64,000 nt of DNA from Nitrogeniibacter sp050293885 (GCA_050293885.1 JBNKNO010000009.1:1-64000); one strand, 5' to 3'; positions 17,514-26,869 are shown, counted from the stretch's first letter. Notes: generated by a model from the letters alone, not told the origin. Numbers and translations: made by a program.

Positions 17514-18569
17514 ATGAGTCGATTCTGGAGCGATGTCGTCCATCGTTTGACACCGTATGTGCCGGGCGAACAGCCCAAGATGGAACGGCTGATCAAACTC
17601 AACACCAACGAGAGTCCCTACGGCCCCTCGCCGCGTGCCATCGAAGCGATTCGCGAGGCTGCGAACGAGGATCTGCGCCGCTATCCCGACCCCAACGCCG
17701 ACGCCCTCAAGCAGGCGCTGGCGACCTATCACGGCCTGGATCCTGCGCAGGTGTTCGTCGGCAACGGTTCGGACGAAGTGCTCGCGCACGCTTTCCTCGC
17801 CCTGCTCAAGCATGACGCCCCCCTGCTCTTCCCCGACATCACCTACAGCTTCTACCCGGTGTACTGCGGGCTGTACGACATCCCCTACCGCACCGTGCCG
17901 CTGAACGAGGCGTTCGAGATCGATCCGGCCGACTACCGCGGCGAGGCGGGCGCCATCATCATCGCCAACCCGAATGCACCGACCGGCCGGCTCATGCCGC
18001 TCGACGGCGTCGAAGCCGTGCTGAAGGCGCAGCCGGATGTCGTGGTGCTGGTGGACGAGGCGTATATCGACTACGGCGGCACCTCGGCGGCAAGCCTGCT
18101 GGCCGACTACCCCAATCTGCTGGTGACCCGCACCTTCTCCAAGTCACGCGCGCTGGCGGGCTTGCGCGTCGGCTATGCGCTGGGGAGCGAAGCGCTCATC
18201 GAGGGGCTCGAGCGGGTCAAGAACAGCTTCAATTCCTATCCGCTAGGCCGCCCGGCACAGGCCGGCGCGATCGCCTCGATCGAGGACGAGCCCTGGTTTC
18301 GAGACAGCTGCAGCCGCGTCATCACCAGCCGCGAGCGCCTGAGCACGAAACTGACCGAGCTCGGATTCGAGGTGCTGCCCTCGGCCACCAATTTCATCTT
18401 CGCCCGCCACCCCGCGCATGAAGGCGCCGCGCTGGCCGCCGCGCTGCGCGAACGCACAATCATCGTGCGTCACTTCCAACAGGCGCGCATCAGCGACTTT
18501 CTGCGCATCACCGTCGGCACCGATGATGAATGCGATGCACTCATCGACGCACTGAGCGAAATCGTCTAA
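17514..18569 (+). CDS. hisC: histidinol-phosphate aminotransferase HisC (inverted relative to the his operon)
   Basis: This 351-residue fold-type I PLP enzyme makes histidinol phosphate. The PLP lysine is in RTFSKSRALAGLRVGYA. The aspartate for the pyridine ring is in VVLVDEAYIDYGG, and NPNAPTGR binds the phosphate. It is intact and of usual length. It is odd in orientation: hisG, hisD, hisB, hisH, hisA, hisF, hisI and hisE all read leftward, while hisC reads rightward in its usual place between hisD and hisB. It ends at a strong inverted-repeat terminator shared with hisD. This looks like a local inversion that split the operon into three units. Confidence 0.98.
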   Translation: MSRFWSDVVHRLTPYVPGEQPKMERLIKLNTNESPYGPSPRAIEAIREAANEDLRRYPDPNADALKQALATYHGLDPAQVFVGNGSDEVLAHAFLALLKHDAPLLFPDITYSFYPVYCGLYDIPYRTVPLNEAFEIDPADYRGEAGAIIIANPNAPTGRLMPLDGVEAVLKAQPDVVVLVDEAYIDYGGTSAASLLADYPNLLVTRTFSKSRALAGLRVGYALGSEALIEGLERVKNSFNSYPLGRPAQAGAIASIEDEPWFRDSCSRVITSRERLSTKLTELGFEVLPSATNFIFARHPAHEGAALAAALRERTIIVRHFQQARISDFLRITVGTDDECDALIDALSEIV

Positions 18570-18585
18570 GTCAGGCCGGGCGAAG

Positions 18586-18628
18586 CACAAACAACAAGGG
18601 CGGCCAATGGCCGCCCTTGTTGTTTGTG
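18586..18628. terminator. bidirectional terminator between convergent hisC and hisD
   Basis: A 21-bp perfect inverted repeat occupies 18586-18606 and 18608-18628 with a single-base centre at 18607. The core is GGGCGGCCA / TGGCCGCCC, and the outer arms are AC-rich and GT-rich (ttgttgttt), giving a T-rich exit on both strands. It begins 16 bases after the hisC stop and ends 8 bases before the hisD stop, so it can serve both genes. Confidence 0.85.
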
Positions 18629-18636
18629 GCTGACGT

Positions 18637-19944
18637 TCAACGCTTGAGGCGGTACGCGGCCGACCGGGCGTGCGCCTGCAAGCCCTCGCCTTCTGCCAGC
18701 AAGGCGGCGACCGGCGCGAGTGTTTGCGCGCCGGCTTCCGAGACGTGAATCAGGCTGGTGCGCTTCTGGAAGTCATACACCCCCAGCGGGGACGAGAAGC
18801 GCGCGCTGCGCATGGTCGGCAGCACATGGTTGGGCCCGGCGCAGTAGTCGCCCAGCGCCTCCACCGACCAGTGACCGACGAAGATGGCACCGGCATGGCG
18901 GATCTTGCCCACCCACGCCTCGGCGTTTTCGAGCGACAACTCGAGGTGTTCCGGGGCGATGCGGTTGGCGATGGTGCACGCCTCATCCAGATCGCTCACC
19001 TTGATCAGTGCGCCGCGATTGCGCAGCGACGCATCAATGGTCTCGTGACGCGGCATGCTGGGCAGCAGTTTCTCGATCGAGGCATACACCCGATCGATGA
19101 AATCGGCATCGGTGCACAGCAGGATCGACTGGGCCAACACGTCATGCTCGGCCTGAGCGAACAAGTCCATCGCCACCCAGTCCGGATCACCCGAACCGTC
19201 CGAAATCACCAGCACCTCGGAGGGGCCGGCCACCATGTCGATACCGACCGTACCGAACACGCGGCGCTTGGCCGAGGCCACGTAGGCGTTGCCGGGGCCG
19301 ACGATCTTGTCGACTTGCGCAATGGTTTGCGTGCCGTAGGCCAAGGCCGCCACCGCTTGCGCGCCACCGATGGTGAACACGCGATCGACGCCGGTGATGG
19401 CCGCCGCCGCAAGCACCAGCGGATTGCGCTCGCCGCCCGGCGTGGGCACCACCATGATCAATTCCTTCACGCCGGCCACTTTGGCGGGGATGGCATTCAT
19501 CAGCACCGAACTGGGATAGGCGGCCTGGCCGCCCGGCACGTACAGCCCCACGCGATCCAACGGCGTGACGATCTGCCCCAGACGGGTGCCGTCGGCCTCG
19601 GTGTATTCCCAGGACTCGGCCAGTTGTCGGCGGTGGTAGGCCTCGACCCGATCCGCAGCCAGTTTCAAGGCGGCGCGCTGCGGGTCGCTCAAGGACGCCA
19701 AGGCCTCGTCGAGCGCCGAACGCGGCAGTTCCAGCTCGGCCATGCTTTTCGCGTCGAGTCGGTCGAAACGGCAGGTGTATTCGATCACCGCGACATCGCC
19801 GGTGGTCCGCACGGCGTTGAGAATGTCGGTCACGGTGGCCTCGATCTTGGCGTCAGCGCCACTCTCGAAGGCCAGCAACGCGTCGAGCGTGGCGAAGAAG
19901 TCGCCGTCGCGCGAATCGAGTCGACGGATCTGTTCGCTGTTCAT
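18637..19944 (-). CDS. hisD: histidinol dehydrogenase HisD
   Basis: This 435-residue zinc- and NAD-dependent enzyme oxidises histidinol to histidine in two steps. Signature segments are GLYVPGGQAAYPSSVLMNAI, IDMVAGPSEVLVI and FAQAEHDVLAQSILL, and GPNHVLPT near the C terminus carries a metal-site His. Its ATG overlaps the hisG stop (ATGA). It ends at the terminator shared with inverted hisC. Confidence 0.98.
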   Translation of the reverse strand: MNSEQIRRLDSRDGDFFATLDALLAFESGADAKIEATVTDILNAVRTTGDVAVIEYTCRFDRLDAKSMAELELPRSALDEALASLSDPQRAALKLAADRVEAYHRRQLAESWEYTEADGTRLGQIVTPLDRVGLYVPGGQAAYPSSVLMNAIPAKVAGVKELIMVVPTPGGERNPLVLAAAAITGVDRVFTIGGAQAVAALAYGTQTIAQVDKIVGPGNAYVASAKRRVFGTVGIDMVAGPSEVLVISDGSGDPDWVAMDLFAQAEHDVLAQSILLCTDADFIDRVYASIEKLLPSMPRHETIDASLRNRGALIKVSDLDEACTIANRIAPEHLELSLENAEAWVGKIRHAGAIFVGHWSVEALGDYCAGPNHVLPTMRSARFSSPLGVYDFQKRTSLIHVSEAGAQTLAPVAALLAEGEGLQAHARSAAYRLKR

Positions 19945-20585
19945 GACTTGATCGCTCCCGCAAACGCGTCGATCACCGGCTGGATGAGTTCGCGCTTGAC
20001 CTTGAGCGCGGCTTGATTGACCACCAGCCGGGAACTGATGTCCATGATGTCTTCGACCGCTTCGAGATTGTTCGCGCGCAGGGTGCCGCCGGTCGACACC
20101 AGATCGACAATGGCGTCCGACAGACCCACCAGCGGCGCCAACTCCATCGAGCCATACAGCTTGATGAGGTCGACATGCACGCCCTTGGCGGCAAAGTGGT
20201 CACGCGCGGCGCCGACATATTTGGTGGCCACACGAATGCGCCCGCCGGGCCGCGAGGCGGCCGCGTAGTCGAAGCCCTTGGGCACCGCCACGCACAACTT
20301 GCAGCGGGCGATGTTGAGGTCCAGCGGCTGATACAGCCCCACCCCCCCTTGCTCGATGAGCACGTCCTTGCCGGCAATGCCCAGATCGGCCGCACCGTAC
20401 TGCACGTAGGTGGGGGTGTCGGTGGCGCGCACGATCACCAGCCGCACATCGTCGCGATTGGTGCCGATGATGAGTTTGCGGGACTTCTCCGGGTCGTCGG
20501 TCGGCGTAATGCCGGCAGCGGCGAGCAGCGGGAGCGTTTCTTCAAAGATACGGCCCTTGGAGAGGGCGATCGTGATGCCGGACAC
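19941..20585 (-). CDS. hisG: ATP phosphoribosyltransferase HisG, short form
   Basis: This 214-residue first enzyme of histidine synthesis is the short form, which needs HisZ as regulatory subunit; hisZ is not in this window. The start is GTG at 20585 (VSGITIALSKGRIFEE), behind an AAGGA ribosome site. Motifs are GAADLGIAGKDVLIE and DLVSTGGTLRANNL, the PRPP loop. It follows murA after 43 bases. Confidence 0.97.
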   Translation of the reverse strand: MSGITIALSKGRIFEETLPLLAAAGITPTDDPEKSRKLIIGTNRDDVRLVIVRATDTPTYVQYGAADLGIAGKDVLIEQGGVGLYQPLDLNIARCKLCVAVPKGFDYAAASRPGGRIRVATKYVGAARDHFAAKGVHVDLIKLYGSMELAPLVGLSDAIVDLVSTGGTLRANNLEAVEDIMDISSRLVVNQAALKVKRELIQPVIDAFAGAIKS

Positions 20586-20628
20586 AGCGGATTCCTTGGC
20601 GGTCGTTCGTCGGGGGTTTGTGCGGATT

Positions 20629-21885
20629 TTACCGGAGCCGCTGCACCTGCGCGCCCAGCGCGGTGAGCTTTTGCTCCAGATGTTCGTAGCCGCGATCGAG
20701 GTGATAGATGCGCTCGATGGTGGTCTCGCCTTCAGCCACCAGGCCGGCGATGATGAGCCCCGCCGACGCACGCAGGTCGGTCGCCATCACGGTTGCACCC
20801 TCGAGGCGCTCGATGCCGGAGACAAACGCGGTGTTACCGTCGATGCGGATGTCGGCCCCCAAGCGCTGTAACTCGACCGCATGCATGAAGCGGTTCTCGA
20901 AGATGGTCTCGCGAATGATCGCCGTGCCCTCGGCCACGCAGTTGATGGCCATGAACTGCGCCTGCATGTCGGTCGGGAAAGCCGGATACGGCGCCGTGCG
21001 AATGCTCACCGCACTCAAGCGCTGCGGCGCACGCAGACGAATGGCGTCGCGTTCGGTGTCGACCTCGCAACCGGCGTCGAGCAGCTTGTCGATGACCACG
21101 TCCAGGTAGGCGGACGAGGTGCCCGTCAGGCGAATATCACCGCCCGCGGCCGCCGCCGCGCACAGGTAGGTGCCGGTCTCGATGCGGTCCGGCATGATGC
21201 GGTGGGTCGCGCCATGCAGGGCATCGACCCCCTGAATGCGGATCACGTCGGTGCCCGCACCGGAGATGCGTGCCCCCATGGCCACCAGGCAGTTGGCCAG
21301 ATCGACCACCTCGGGTTCGCGCGCGGCATTCTCGATCACCGTCTCGCCGTCGGCCAGACAGGCCGCCATCATGAGGTTTTCGGTGCCGGTCACGGTGACC
21401 ATGTCGGTAAACAGCCGTGCGCCTTTCAGGCGGGGCGCTTCGGCGTGGATGTAACCATGCTCGACATTGATTTCCGCCCCCATGGCCTGCAGGCCCTTGA
21501 TGTGCTGATCGACCGGCCGTGCGCCGATGGCACAGCCGCCGGGCAGGCTCACACGTGCCTCGCCGCAACGCGCCGCCAACGGCCCGAGCACGAGGATGGA
21601 GGCGCGCATGGTCTTGACCCGCTCGTACGGCGCCACCGGGTTGTTCAGCCCGCCGGCATCGAGCGTGACCGTACCCGCCGCTTCGTCCCGATCGATGGTC
21701 ACCCCCATCTGCTCGATCAGCGCCAGCAGGGTACGAATATCCTGCAACTGCGGCACGTTGGTGAAGGTGACGGGCTCACGCGTGAGCAAGGCGGCGCACA
21801 AAATCGGCAGGGCCGCGTTCTTGGCGCCGGAGATACGCGCTTCGCCGCTCAGGCGGGTGCCGCCGGTAATCTGGAGTTTATCCAT
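20629..21885 (-). CDS. murA: UDP-N-acetylglucosamine 1-carboxyvinyltransferase MurA
   Basis: This 418-residue enzyme starts peptidoglycan synthesis by adding enolpyruvate to UDP-GlcNAc. The catalytic Cys is in LPGGCAIGARPVDQHI (near 116), so a fosfomycin-sensitive form is expected. The start MDKLQITGGTRLSGEARISG at 21885 is canonical; the longer upstream frame is not used. It lies 5 bases after the BolA-family gene, an arrangement typical of Proteobacteria. Confidence 0.98.
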   Translation of the reverse strand: MDKLQITGGTRLSGEARISGAKNAALPILCAALLTREPVTFTNVPQLQDIRTLLALIEQMGVTIDRDEAAGTVTLDAGGLNNPVAPYERVKTMRASILVLGPLAARCGEARVSLPGGCAIGARPVDQHIKGLQAMGAEINVEHGYIHAEAPRLKGARLFTDMVTVTGTENLMMAACLADGETVIENAAREPEVVDLANCLVAMGARISGAGTDVIRIQGVDALHGATHRIMPDRIETGTYLCAAAAAGGDIRLTGTSSAYLDVVIDKLLDAGCEVDTERDAIRLRAPQRLSAVSIRTAPYPAFPTDMQAQFMAINCVAEGTAIIRETIFENRFMHAVELQRLGADIRIDGNTAFVSGIERLEGATVMATDLRASAGLIIAGLVAEGETTIERIYHLDRGYEHLEQKLTALGAQVQRLR

Positions 21886-21890
21886 GCGGC

Positions 21891-22148
21891 TTAGAGGCCC
21901 AGATCCTGCCGCGCCTCCGCCCATTTCTCGGGCGTGTAGGTCTGCAATTGCAGGGCGTGGATCTCGTTGCCCATGAGGGCGCCGAGCGTGCCGTACACGG
22001 CCTGATGCTGGCGCACCTTGGGCTTGCCGGCGAATTCTTCACTGACGACGATGCCGGTGAAATGCACCCCGTCGTCGCCCTCGATCATGACGAATTCACA
22101 GGGCATGCCCTGCTCGATCAGGCGTTTGACTTCCGTTGCTTGAAACAT
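21891..22148 (-). CDS. BolA/IbaG-family protein
   Basis: This 85-residue BolA-fold protein, next to murA as IbaG is in E. coli, probably binds Fe-S clusters with a monothiol glutaredoxin. The family core FTGIVVSEEFAGKPKVRQHQ contains the conserved His used in metal binding. Length is typical for IbaG. Confidence 0.92.
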   Translation of the reverse strand: MFQATEVKRLIEQGMPCEFVMIEGDDGVHFTGIVVSEEFAGKPKVRQHQAVYGTLGALMGNEIHALQLQTYTPEKWAEARQDLGL

Positions 22149-22196
22149 GGTTTTCCATCCAGAAGGCGGCCATCCGGCCGCCGGTCAATCAAAAAA

Positions 22197-22973
22197 CTAC
22201 GCCCGCAGCTTGTAGCCGCGAGCCAGCAGGGTCAGGCTCAGCCCGGCCAGAAACAGCAGACAGGTGGCCACGACGCCCAGGCTGATCCACGGCGAAACGT
22301 CCGACTGCCCGAAGAACCCGTAGCGAAAACCGTCGATCATGTAGAAAAACGGATTCAAGTGCGACACCTTCTGCCAAACGGCCGGCAGCGAGTGGATCGA
22401 ATAAAACACCCCGGAGAGCATCGTGAGCGGCATGATCAGAAAGTTCTGAAACGCCGATAGCTGGTCGAACTTTTCAGCCCAGATGCCGGCAATGATACCG
22501 AAAGACGCCAGAATCGCGCCGCCGGCAATCGCGAAGCTCACAATCCACAGGGGTGAGGCCATCGGCAGCGTGACGAAGAACAGCGAGGCCACGATCACCC
22601 CGCCGCCGACGAACAAGCCGCGTGCGATCGCCGCCAGCACGTAGGCGACATAGAACTCGCGATAACTGATCGGCGGCAGCAACATGAACACGATGTTGCC
22701 GGTGATCTTGCTCTGGATGAGCGACGAGGACGTATTGGCGAACGCGTTCTGCAGCACCGACATCATCACCAGCCCCGGCACCAGGAACGCGGTGTAGGGA
22801 ATGTTGCCGTACACCGTCGCGTGGCGGTCGAGCACGTGCGAGAAGATCATGAGGTAGAGCACGGCCGTGAGCACTGGCGCGCCCACGGTCTGAAAGCTCA
22901 CCCGCCAGAAGCGCAGCACTTCCTTGTAGAGCAGCGTTTGGAATCCGGTGAAACGGGACGCATCAGGTTTCAT
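22197..22973 (-). CDS. ABC-2 type transporter permease (YadH-like)
   Basis: This 258-residue permease has six hydrophobic segments (for example FVGGGVIVASLFFVTLPMA). The conserved ABC-2 C-terminal part reads LPAVWQKVSHLNPFFYMIDG. Start MKPDASRFTGFQTLLYKE at 22973 overlaps the ATPase gene by 11 bases. It pairs with the ATPase upstream as a YadG/YadH-type exporter. The substrate is unknown. Genes of this kind are regularly found between mla and murA in betaproteobacteria. Confidence 0.93.
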   Translation of the reverse strand: MKPDASRFTGFQTLLYKEVLRFWRVSFQTVGAPVLTAVLYLMIFSHVLDRHATVYGNIPYTAFLVPGLVMMSVLQNAFANTSSSLIQSKITGNIVFMLLPPISYREFYVAYVLAAIARGLFVGGGVIVASLFFVTLPMASPLWIVSFAIAGGAILASFGIIAGIWAEKFDQLSAFQNFLIMPLTMLSGVFYSIHSLPAVWQKVSHLNPFFYMIDGFRYGFFGQSDVSPWISLGVVATCLLFLAGLSLTLLARGYKLRA

Positions 22974-23862
22974 GCATGACACCCACAAAGACCTTTTCCA
23001 GATCCGGCTCGCCGAGCACCATTTCCTCGACTCGCCCACCCGTGAGGCGAATGCGGGTCAGCATCTCCTCGACCTCGCCAAAGCGCTCGAATGGCACTTC
23101 CACCCAACCATCGCCCGTCGCGCGCGCGCCGGGCAGAAAGTCGAGCCCGATGGGTTCGGCCAGACGCACGCGCAGCGCGTGCGTGGTGAACCGGCGCAAC
23201 AGGTTGGCCGTGGTGTCGAGTGCCACGATGCGCCCGGCCTTGAGCATGGCGATGCGGTTGCACAGGGCCTCCGCCTCTTCCAGATAGTGCGTGGTGAGCA
23301 CGATGGTGTGGCCGTCGGAGTTGAGCTGGCGGATAAAGGCCCACAGCCCCTGGCGCAGTTCGACATCCACGCCCGCCGTCGGCTCGTCGAGCACGATCAC
23401 CGGCGGACGGTGCACCAGCGCCTGCGCAACCAGCACGCGCCGCTTCATGCCGCCGGAGAGCATGCGCATGTTGGCGTCCGCCTTGGGCGTCAGGTCCAGG
23501 TTGGCGAGAATCTCGTCGATCCAGTCGTCGTTGCGCTTGAGACCGAAGTAGCCCGACTGCAGGCGCAGGGCTTCACGAACAGTGAAGAACGGATCGAACA
23601 CCAGCTCCTGCGGCACCACGCCGAGATTGCGTCGCGCCGCACGATAGTCTGTGACCACATCGTGGCCCATGACTTCCAGCGTGCCTTCATCGACACGCGT
23701 GAGCCCGGCGAGCGAGGAAATGAGCGTGGTCTTGCCCGCGCCGTTGGGGCCGAGCAGGCCGAAGAACTCCCCCGGCTGGATATCGAGGTCCACGCCCGCC
23801 AAGGCTTGCAGCGATCCGTAGTGCTTGCGCGCACCACGGATGGAAATCGCCGGCACGGTCAT
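22963..23862 (-). CDS. ABC transporter ATP-binding protein (YadG-like)
   Basis: This 299-residue ABC ATPase has Walker A GPNGAGKTTLI near 39-48, signature MLSGGMKRRVLVAQAL and Walker B VIVLDEPTAGVD. The C-terminal extension (after about 225) is typical of DrrA/YadG-type exporters. It overlaps the upstream STAS gene stop (ATGA) and the downstream permease gene, so the three are translationally coupled. Confidence 0.96.
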   Translation of the reverse strand: MTVPAISIRGARKHYGSLQALAGVDLDIQPGEFFGLLGPNGAGKTTLISSLAGLTRVDEGTLEVMGHDVVTDYRAARRNLGVVPQELVFDPFFTVREALRLQSGYFGLKRNDDWIDEILANLDLTPKADANMRMLSGGMKRRVLVAQALVHRPPVIVLDEPTAGVDVELRQGLWAFIRQLNSDGHTIVLTTHYLEEAEALCNRIAMLKAGRIVALDTTANLLRRFTTHALRVRLAEPIGLDFLPGARATGDGWVEVPFERFGEVEEMLTRIRLTGGRVEEMVLGEPDLEKVFVGVMHET

Positions 23863-24140
23863 GCGGCGGCAGAGGGCGCCAGCAAGTCGCTCACGTCGTA
23901 GAGTTCGGCCAGCGCACGCAGCCCTGCTGGCATATTGGCAATCTCGAGTACGCGGCCGTCGGCGCGCGCCGCACGAATCAGTGCGATCAACATCGCCAAC
24001 GCGGCCGAATCGGCTTCGGTCACGCCCGACAGGTCGATCTTGCCCGAGGCCAGCGCATCCACTTCAGCCACAGCCATCAACGCCCCTGCGCTCTGCAAGG
24101 TCAGCGCGCCCTGCGGCGCCCACGCCGTAGCAGCGCTCAC
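23859..24140 (-). CDS. mlaB: STAS-domain protein MlaB
   Basis: This 93-residue STAS protein is the small cytoplasmic subunit of the MlaFEDB lipid transporter. The core is EVDALASGKIDLSGVTEADS, then AALAMLIALIRAARADG. The start is GTG at 24140, overlapping the mlaC stop (GTGA). Sequence conservation is low in this family, so the call rests strongly on position after mlaC. Confidence 0.85.
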   Translation of the reverse strand: MSAATAWAPQGALTLQSAGALMAVAEVDALASGKIDLSGVTEADSAALAMLIALIRAARADGRVLEIANMPAGLRALAELYDVSDLLAPSAAA

Positions 24141-24754
24141 TTGCTATCGCCCGCCAGGGTGGCGTTCTTGGCTTCGAGCGAAGCGATCAGGCCGTCGATA
24201 CCAGCCTGGTGGATCTGCGACGCGAAGGAACTGCGATAGTTGGTGACCAGACTCACCCCGGCCACGATCACGTCATACACCTTCCAGGCGTCGCCCTGTT
24301 TTTCCAGCGCGTAGTCGATATCGACCGGCTTGGCGCCGGCCTGACGCACCTCGGAGCGCACGGTGACATCGGTGTCCTCGGGCTTGGCGCGCAGTGGCTT
24401 GAAGTCGATGACCTGGTCGCGATACTGGGTCAGCGCGTTGGAGTAGGTGCGCACCAGCAGGGTGCGAAAGGCGTCGACGAGCTTTTCGCGCTGTGCCGGC
24501 GTGGCCTGTCGCCAGTCGCGGCCCACCGCAAGCGAGGTCATGAGGCGAAAATCGAAGTGTGGCAGCACCTTCTCTTCGACCAGCATGACCGCACGGCGGG
24601 TGTCGCCGCGCTGGATGGCCGGATCGGCGCGCACGATATCGAGCACTTCGTTGGAGACCGTCTTCACCAGCACATCGGGCGCCTGCGCGGCAAATGCCCC
24701 CAGGCTGATCGACAGCAGACAGACCAGTGCCAGTTTGTGTAACCGTGAAATCAT
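24137..24754 (-). CDS. mlaC: periplasmic phospholipid-binding protein MlaC
   Basis: This 205-residue protein shuttles phospholipids between MlaA at the outer membrane and MlaD at the inner membrane. The signal peptide (HKLALVCLLSISLGAFAAQA) follows the ATG at 24754. The family core is HFDFRLMTSLAVGRDWRQAT and the later QAGAKPVDIDYALEKQGDAW. The upstream in-frame extension to 24838 lacks a signal-like start and was rejected. Confidence 0.96.
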   Translation of the reverse strand: MISRLHKLALVCLLSISLGAFAAQAPDVLVKTVSNEVLDIVRADPAIQRGDTRRAVMLVEEKVLPHFDFRLMTSLAVGRDWRQATPAQREKLVDAFRTLLVRTYSNALTQYRDQVIDFKPLRAKPEDTDVTVRSEVRQAGAKPVDIDYALEKQGDAWKVYDVIVAGVSLVTNYRSSFASQIHQAGIDGLIASLEAKNATLAGDSK

Positions 24755-24773
24755 TTTTTTCTTCTTCCTTGCA

Positions 24774-25589
24774 TCAGGATCCCTGTTCGCCGGTCGGTGA
24801 CGGCGGGACAAACTCGAGGCGCAGACTACTCTGCGCAATCACATCGGCTTCGACAAGCGCCAGGGCAAACGGTTGCACGCCCTCGTACGAAACGCGGTCG
24901 TCAAACCGTTCGCGCGGCGGATTGCCGTCATAGATCTCGTAGCGGCGCTGCTGCAGGTAGAAATCGCGGATGTAGCCATAGCGATCGAGGCTGCCCTGCT
25001 CCACCGCGCGGTCGGCGCCGAGCAGCAATGCACGAAGGTGCACCAACCGCAATCCGGCCGCGGTATTGCGTGCCGCCACATCGGACAGATGCACTGTACC
25101 GCCGATGTAGTGATCGAACGGCAAGGCCGCCGCGCCGCGCAGCGTGCGCGGCCCGAAGAAAGGCACCACGAAGTACGGACCTTTCGGCACGCCCCACACC
25201 GCCAGCGTCTGACCGAAGTCCTCGTCGTGCTTTTCGATGCCCATCTCGGTGGCGATATCGAACACGCCGAGAATACCGAGGGTGGAGTTGATCACCACCC
25301 GACCGATATCCGACAAACCATCGCCGCCCTTGCCCTGCATGAGATTGTTCGCACCAATCCACAGGTCAGCAATGTTGCCGAAGAAATTGCCGACCCCCGA
25401 CTTGACCGGCAGCGGCGCCGCGGCATCGTAGACTTGCGCGAGCGGCTTCGTCACCGCCTTGTCCACCGTGTCGTTGATCTTGAACATGGTGCGGTTGTAG
25501 CTCTCCCACGGATCGTCGGGATTCTCGTAGGCGACCGTCGCGCACCCGGACAAGACCCCCAGCACCACCGCGGCCAGCCATCCTTTCAT
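24774..25589 (-). CDS. mlaA: outer-membrane lipoprotein MlaA (VacJ)
   Basis: This 271-residue lipoprotein removes phospholipids from the outer leaflet of the outer membrane and hands them to MlaC. The signal peptide ends in the lipobox VLSGC. NPDDPWESYNRTMFKINDTV is the VacJ signature, and GPYFVVPFFGPRTLRG follows. The ATG at 25589 sits 5 bases after gaagg; another in-frame ATG exists at 25607. It is part of the mla operon here, unlike E. coli where mlaA is unlinked. Confidence 0.96.
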   Translation of the reverse strand: MKGWLAAVVLGVLSGCATVAYENPDDPWESYNRTMFKINDTVDKAVTKPLAQVYDAAAPLPVKSGVGNFFGNIADLWIGANNLMQGKGGDGLSDIGRVVINSTLGILGVFDIATEMGIEKHDEDFGQTLAVWGVPKGPYFVVPFFGPRTLRGAAALPFDHYIGGTVHLSDVAARNTAAGLRLVHLRALLLGADRAVEQGSLDRYGYIRDFYLQQRRYEIYDGNPPRERFDDRVSYEGVQPFALALVEADVIAQSSLRLEFVPPSPTGEQGS

Positions 25590-25625
25590 CACACCTTCAA
25601 GTTGCATGCGCACACCTGCTTCCAA

Positions 25626-26096
25626 TCATTTTGGCGACGGCGCCTCGGCCGCCTTGTCGAAGAGAAACTGCCCTATCAGCTTTTCTAGAACGACCGCAGA
25701 CTGGGTGAGCTTGAGCTTGTCGCCGTTGGCGAGCATGCGCATGTCGCCGCCCGGCTCGAGCCCGATGTACTGTTCGCCCAACAAGCCGGAGGTCAGGATC
25801 TCGGCGCTGGTATCGCGCGGGAATTCGTACTTCGCATCGATCGCCATGGTCACCGCGGCCTCGAAACGCGCGTTGTCGTAGCGCACATCGACCACCCGCC
25901 CGACGACCACACCTGCCACCTTGACCGGCGCGCGTACCTTCAGCCCACCGATGTTGGAAAAGCTCGCCTCGATGCGATAGTTGTCCGAAAAACTGGCGGC
26001 GGACAGATTGCCCACCTTCAGCGCCAGAAATATCAGCGCGGCGCAACCGATCAAAACGAAGAAACCGACCCAGAGGTCAAGCGTACTGCGGGTCAT
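25626..26096 (-). CDS. mlaD: MCE-domain lipid-transport protein MlaD
   Basis: This 156-residue single-pass inner-membrane protein has a transmembrane helix (LWVGFFVLIGCAALIFLAL). One MCE domain follows (RIEASFSNIGGLKVRAPVKV), which forms the hexameric periplasmic ring. Its ATG overlaps the mlaE stop. Confidence 0.97.
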   Translation of the reverse strand: MTRSTLDLWVGFFVLIGCAALIFLALKVGNLSAASFSDNYRIEASFSNIGGLKVRAPVKVAGVVVGRVVDVRYDNARFEAAVTMAIDAKYEFPRDTSAEILTSGLLGEQYIGLEPGGDMRMLANGDKLKLTQSAVVLEKLIGQFLFDKAAEAPSPK

Positions 26097-26869
26097 GACG
26101 CTCCCCGGAACATGAAAGAAGTCAGGATGAAATCCAGCGCGAGAATCGCCAGCGCCGAACTCACCACGGTACGGGTAATGGCACGCGACACGCCTTCGGC
26201 GGTCGGCACGCAGTCATACCCCTCGAACACGGCGATCAAGGACACGGCAATGCCGAACACCACGCTCTTGATCACGCCATTCATCACATCGAAACGCCAA
26301 TCGACGGCTGCCTGCATCTGCGACCAGAAGGCGCCGTCGTCGACGCCGATGAAGGCCACGCCGATCAGCCAGCCGCCAAAGATGCCCATCGCCGAAAACA
26401 TCGCCGCCAGCAAGGGCATGGAGATCACGCCCCCCCAGAACCGCGGCGCCGCCACCCGGGCGATCGGATTGACCGCCATCATGTCCATCGCCTTGAGCTG
26501 CTCGGTGGTCTTCATGAGACCGATTTCGGCCGTCACCGCCGAGCCGGCCCGGCTGGCAAACAGCAAGGCGGCCACCACCGGCCCCAACTCGCGGGTCAGC
26601 GACAGCGCTACCAGCACACCGAGCGCTTCGCTCGAACCATAGCGCTGCAAGGTCTCGTAGCCCTGCAAACCAAGCACCAGGCCGACGAACAGCCCGGAGA
26701 CCAGAATGATCAACAGCGACAACACGCCACTGAAGTAGATTTCGCGAATCGTCAGGTGCACGCGCCGCAGGGACTGGCCCGAATGGCGCAGCAACAACAG
26801 CATGAAACGCGTCGCAAACCCAAGGCGCCAGATGCCGTCCACCGTCATCGCTCCGATTCGCCTGATCAC
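26093..26869 (-). CDS. mlaE: lipid-transport permease MlaE
   Basis: This 258-residue permease of the Mla transporter has five or so membrane helices and the family segments VLVALSLTRELGPVVAALLF and GSAVTAEIGLMKTTEQLKAM. It overlaps mlaF (ATGA) and mlaD (ATGA). Confidence 0.97.
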   Translation of the reverse strand: MIRRIGAMTVDGIWRLGFATRFMLLLLRHSGQSLRRVHLTIREIYFSGVLSLLIILVSGLFVGLVLGLQGYETLQRYGSSEALGVLVALSLTRELGPVVAALLFASRAGSAVTAEIGLMKTTEQLKAMDMMAVNPIARVAAPRFWGGVISMPLLAAMFSAMGIFGGWLIGVAFIGVDDGAFWSQMQAAVDWRFDVMNGVIKSVVFGIAVSLIAVFEGYDCVPTAEGVSRAITRTVVSSALAILALDFILTSFMFRGAS

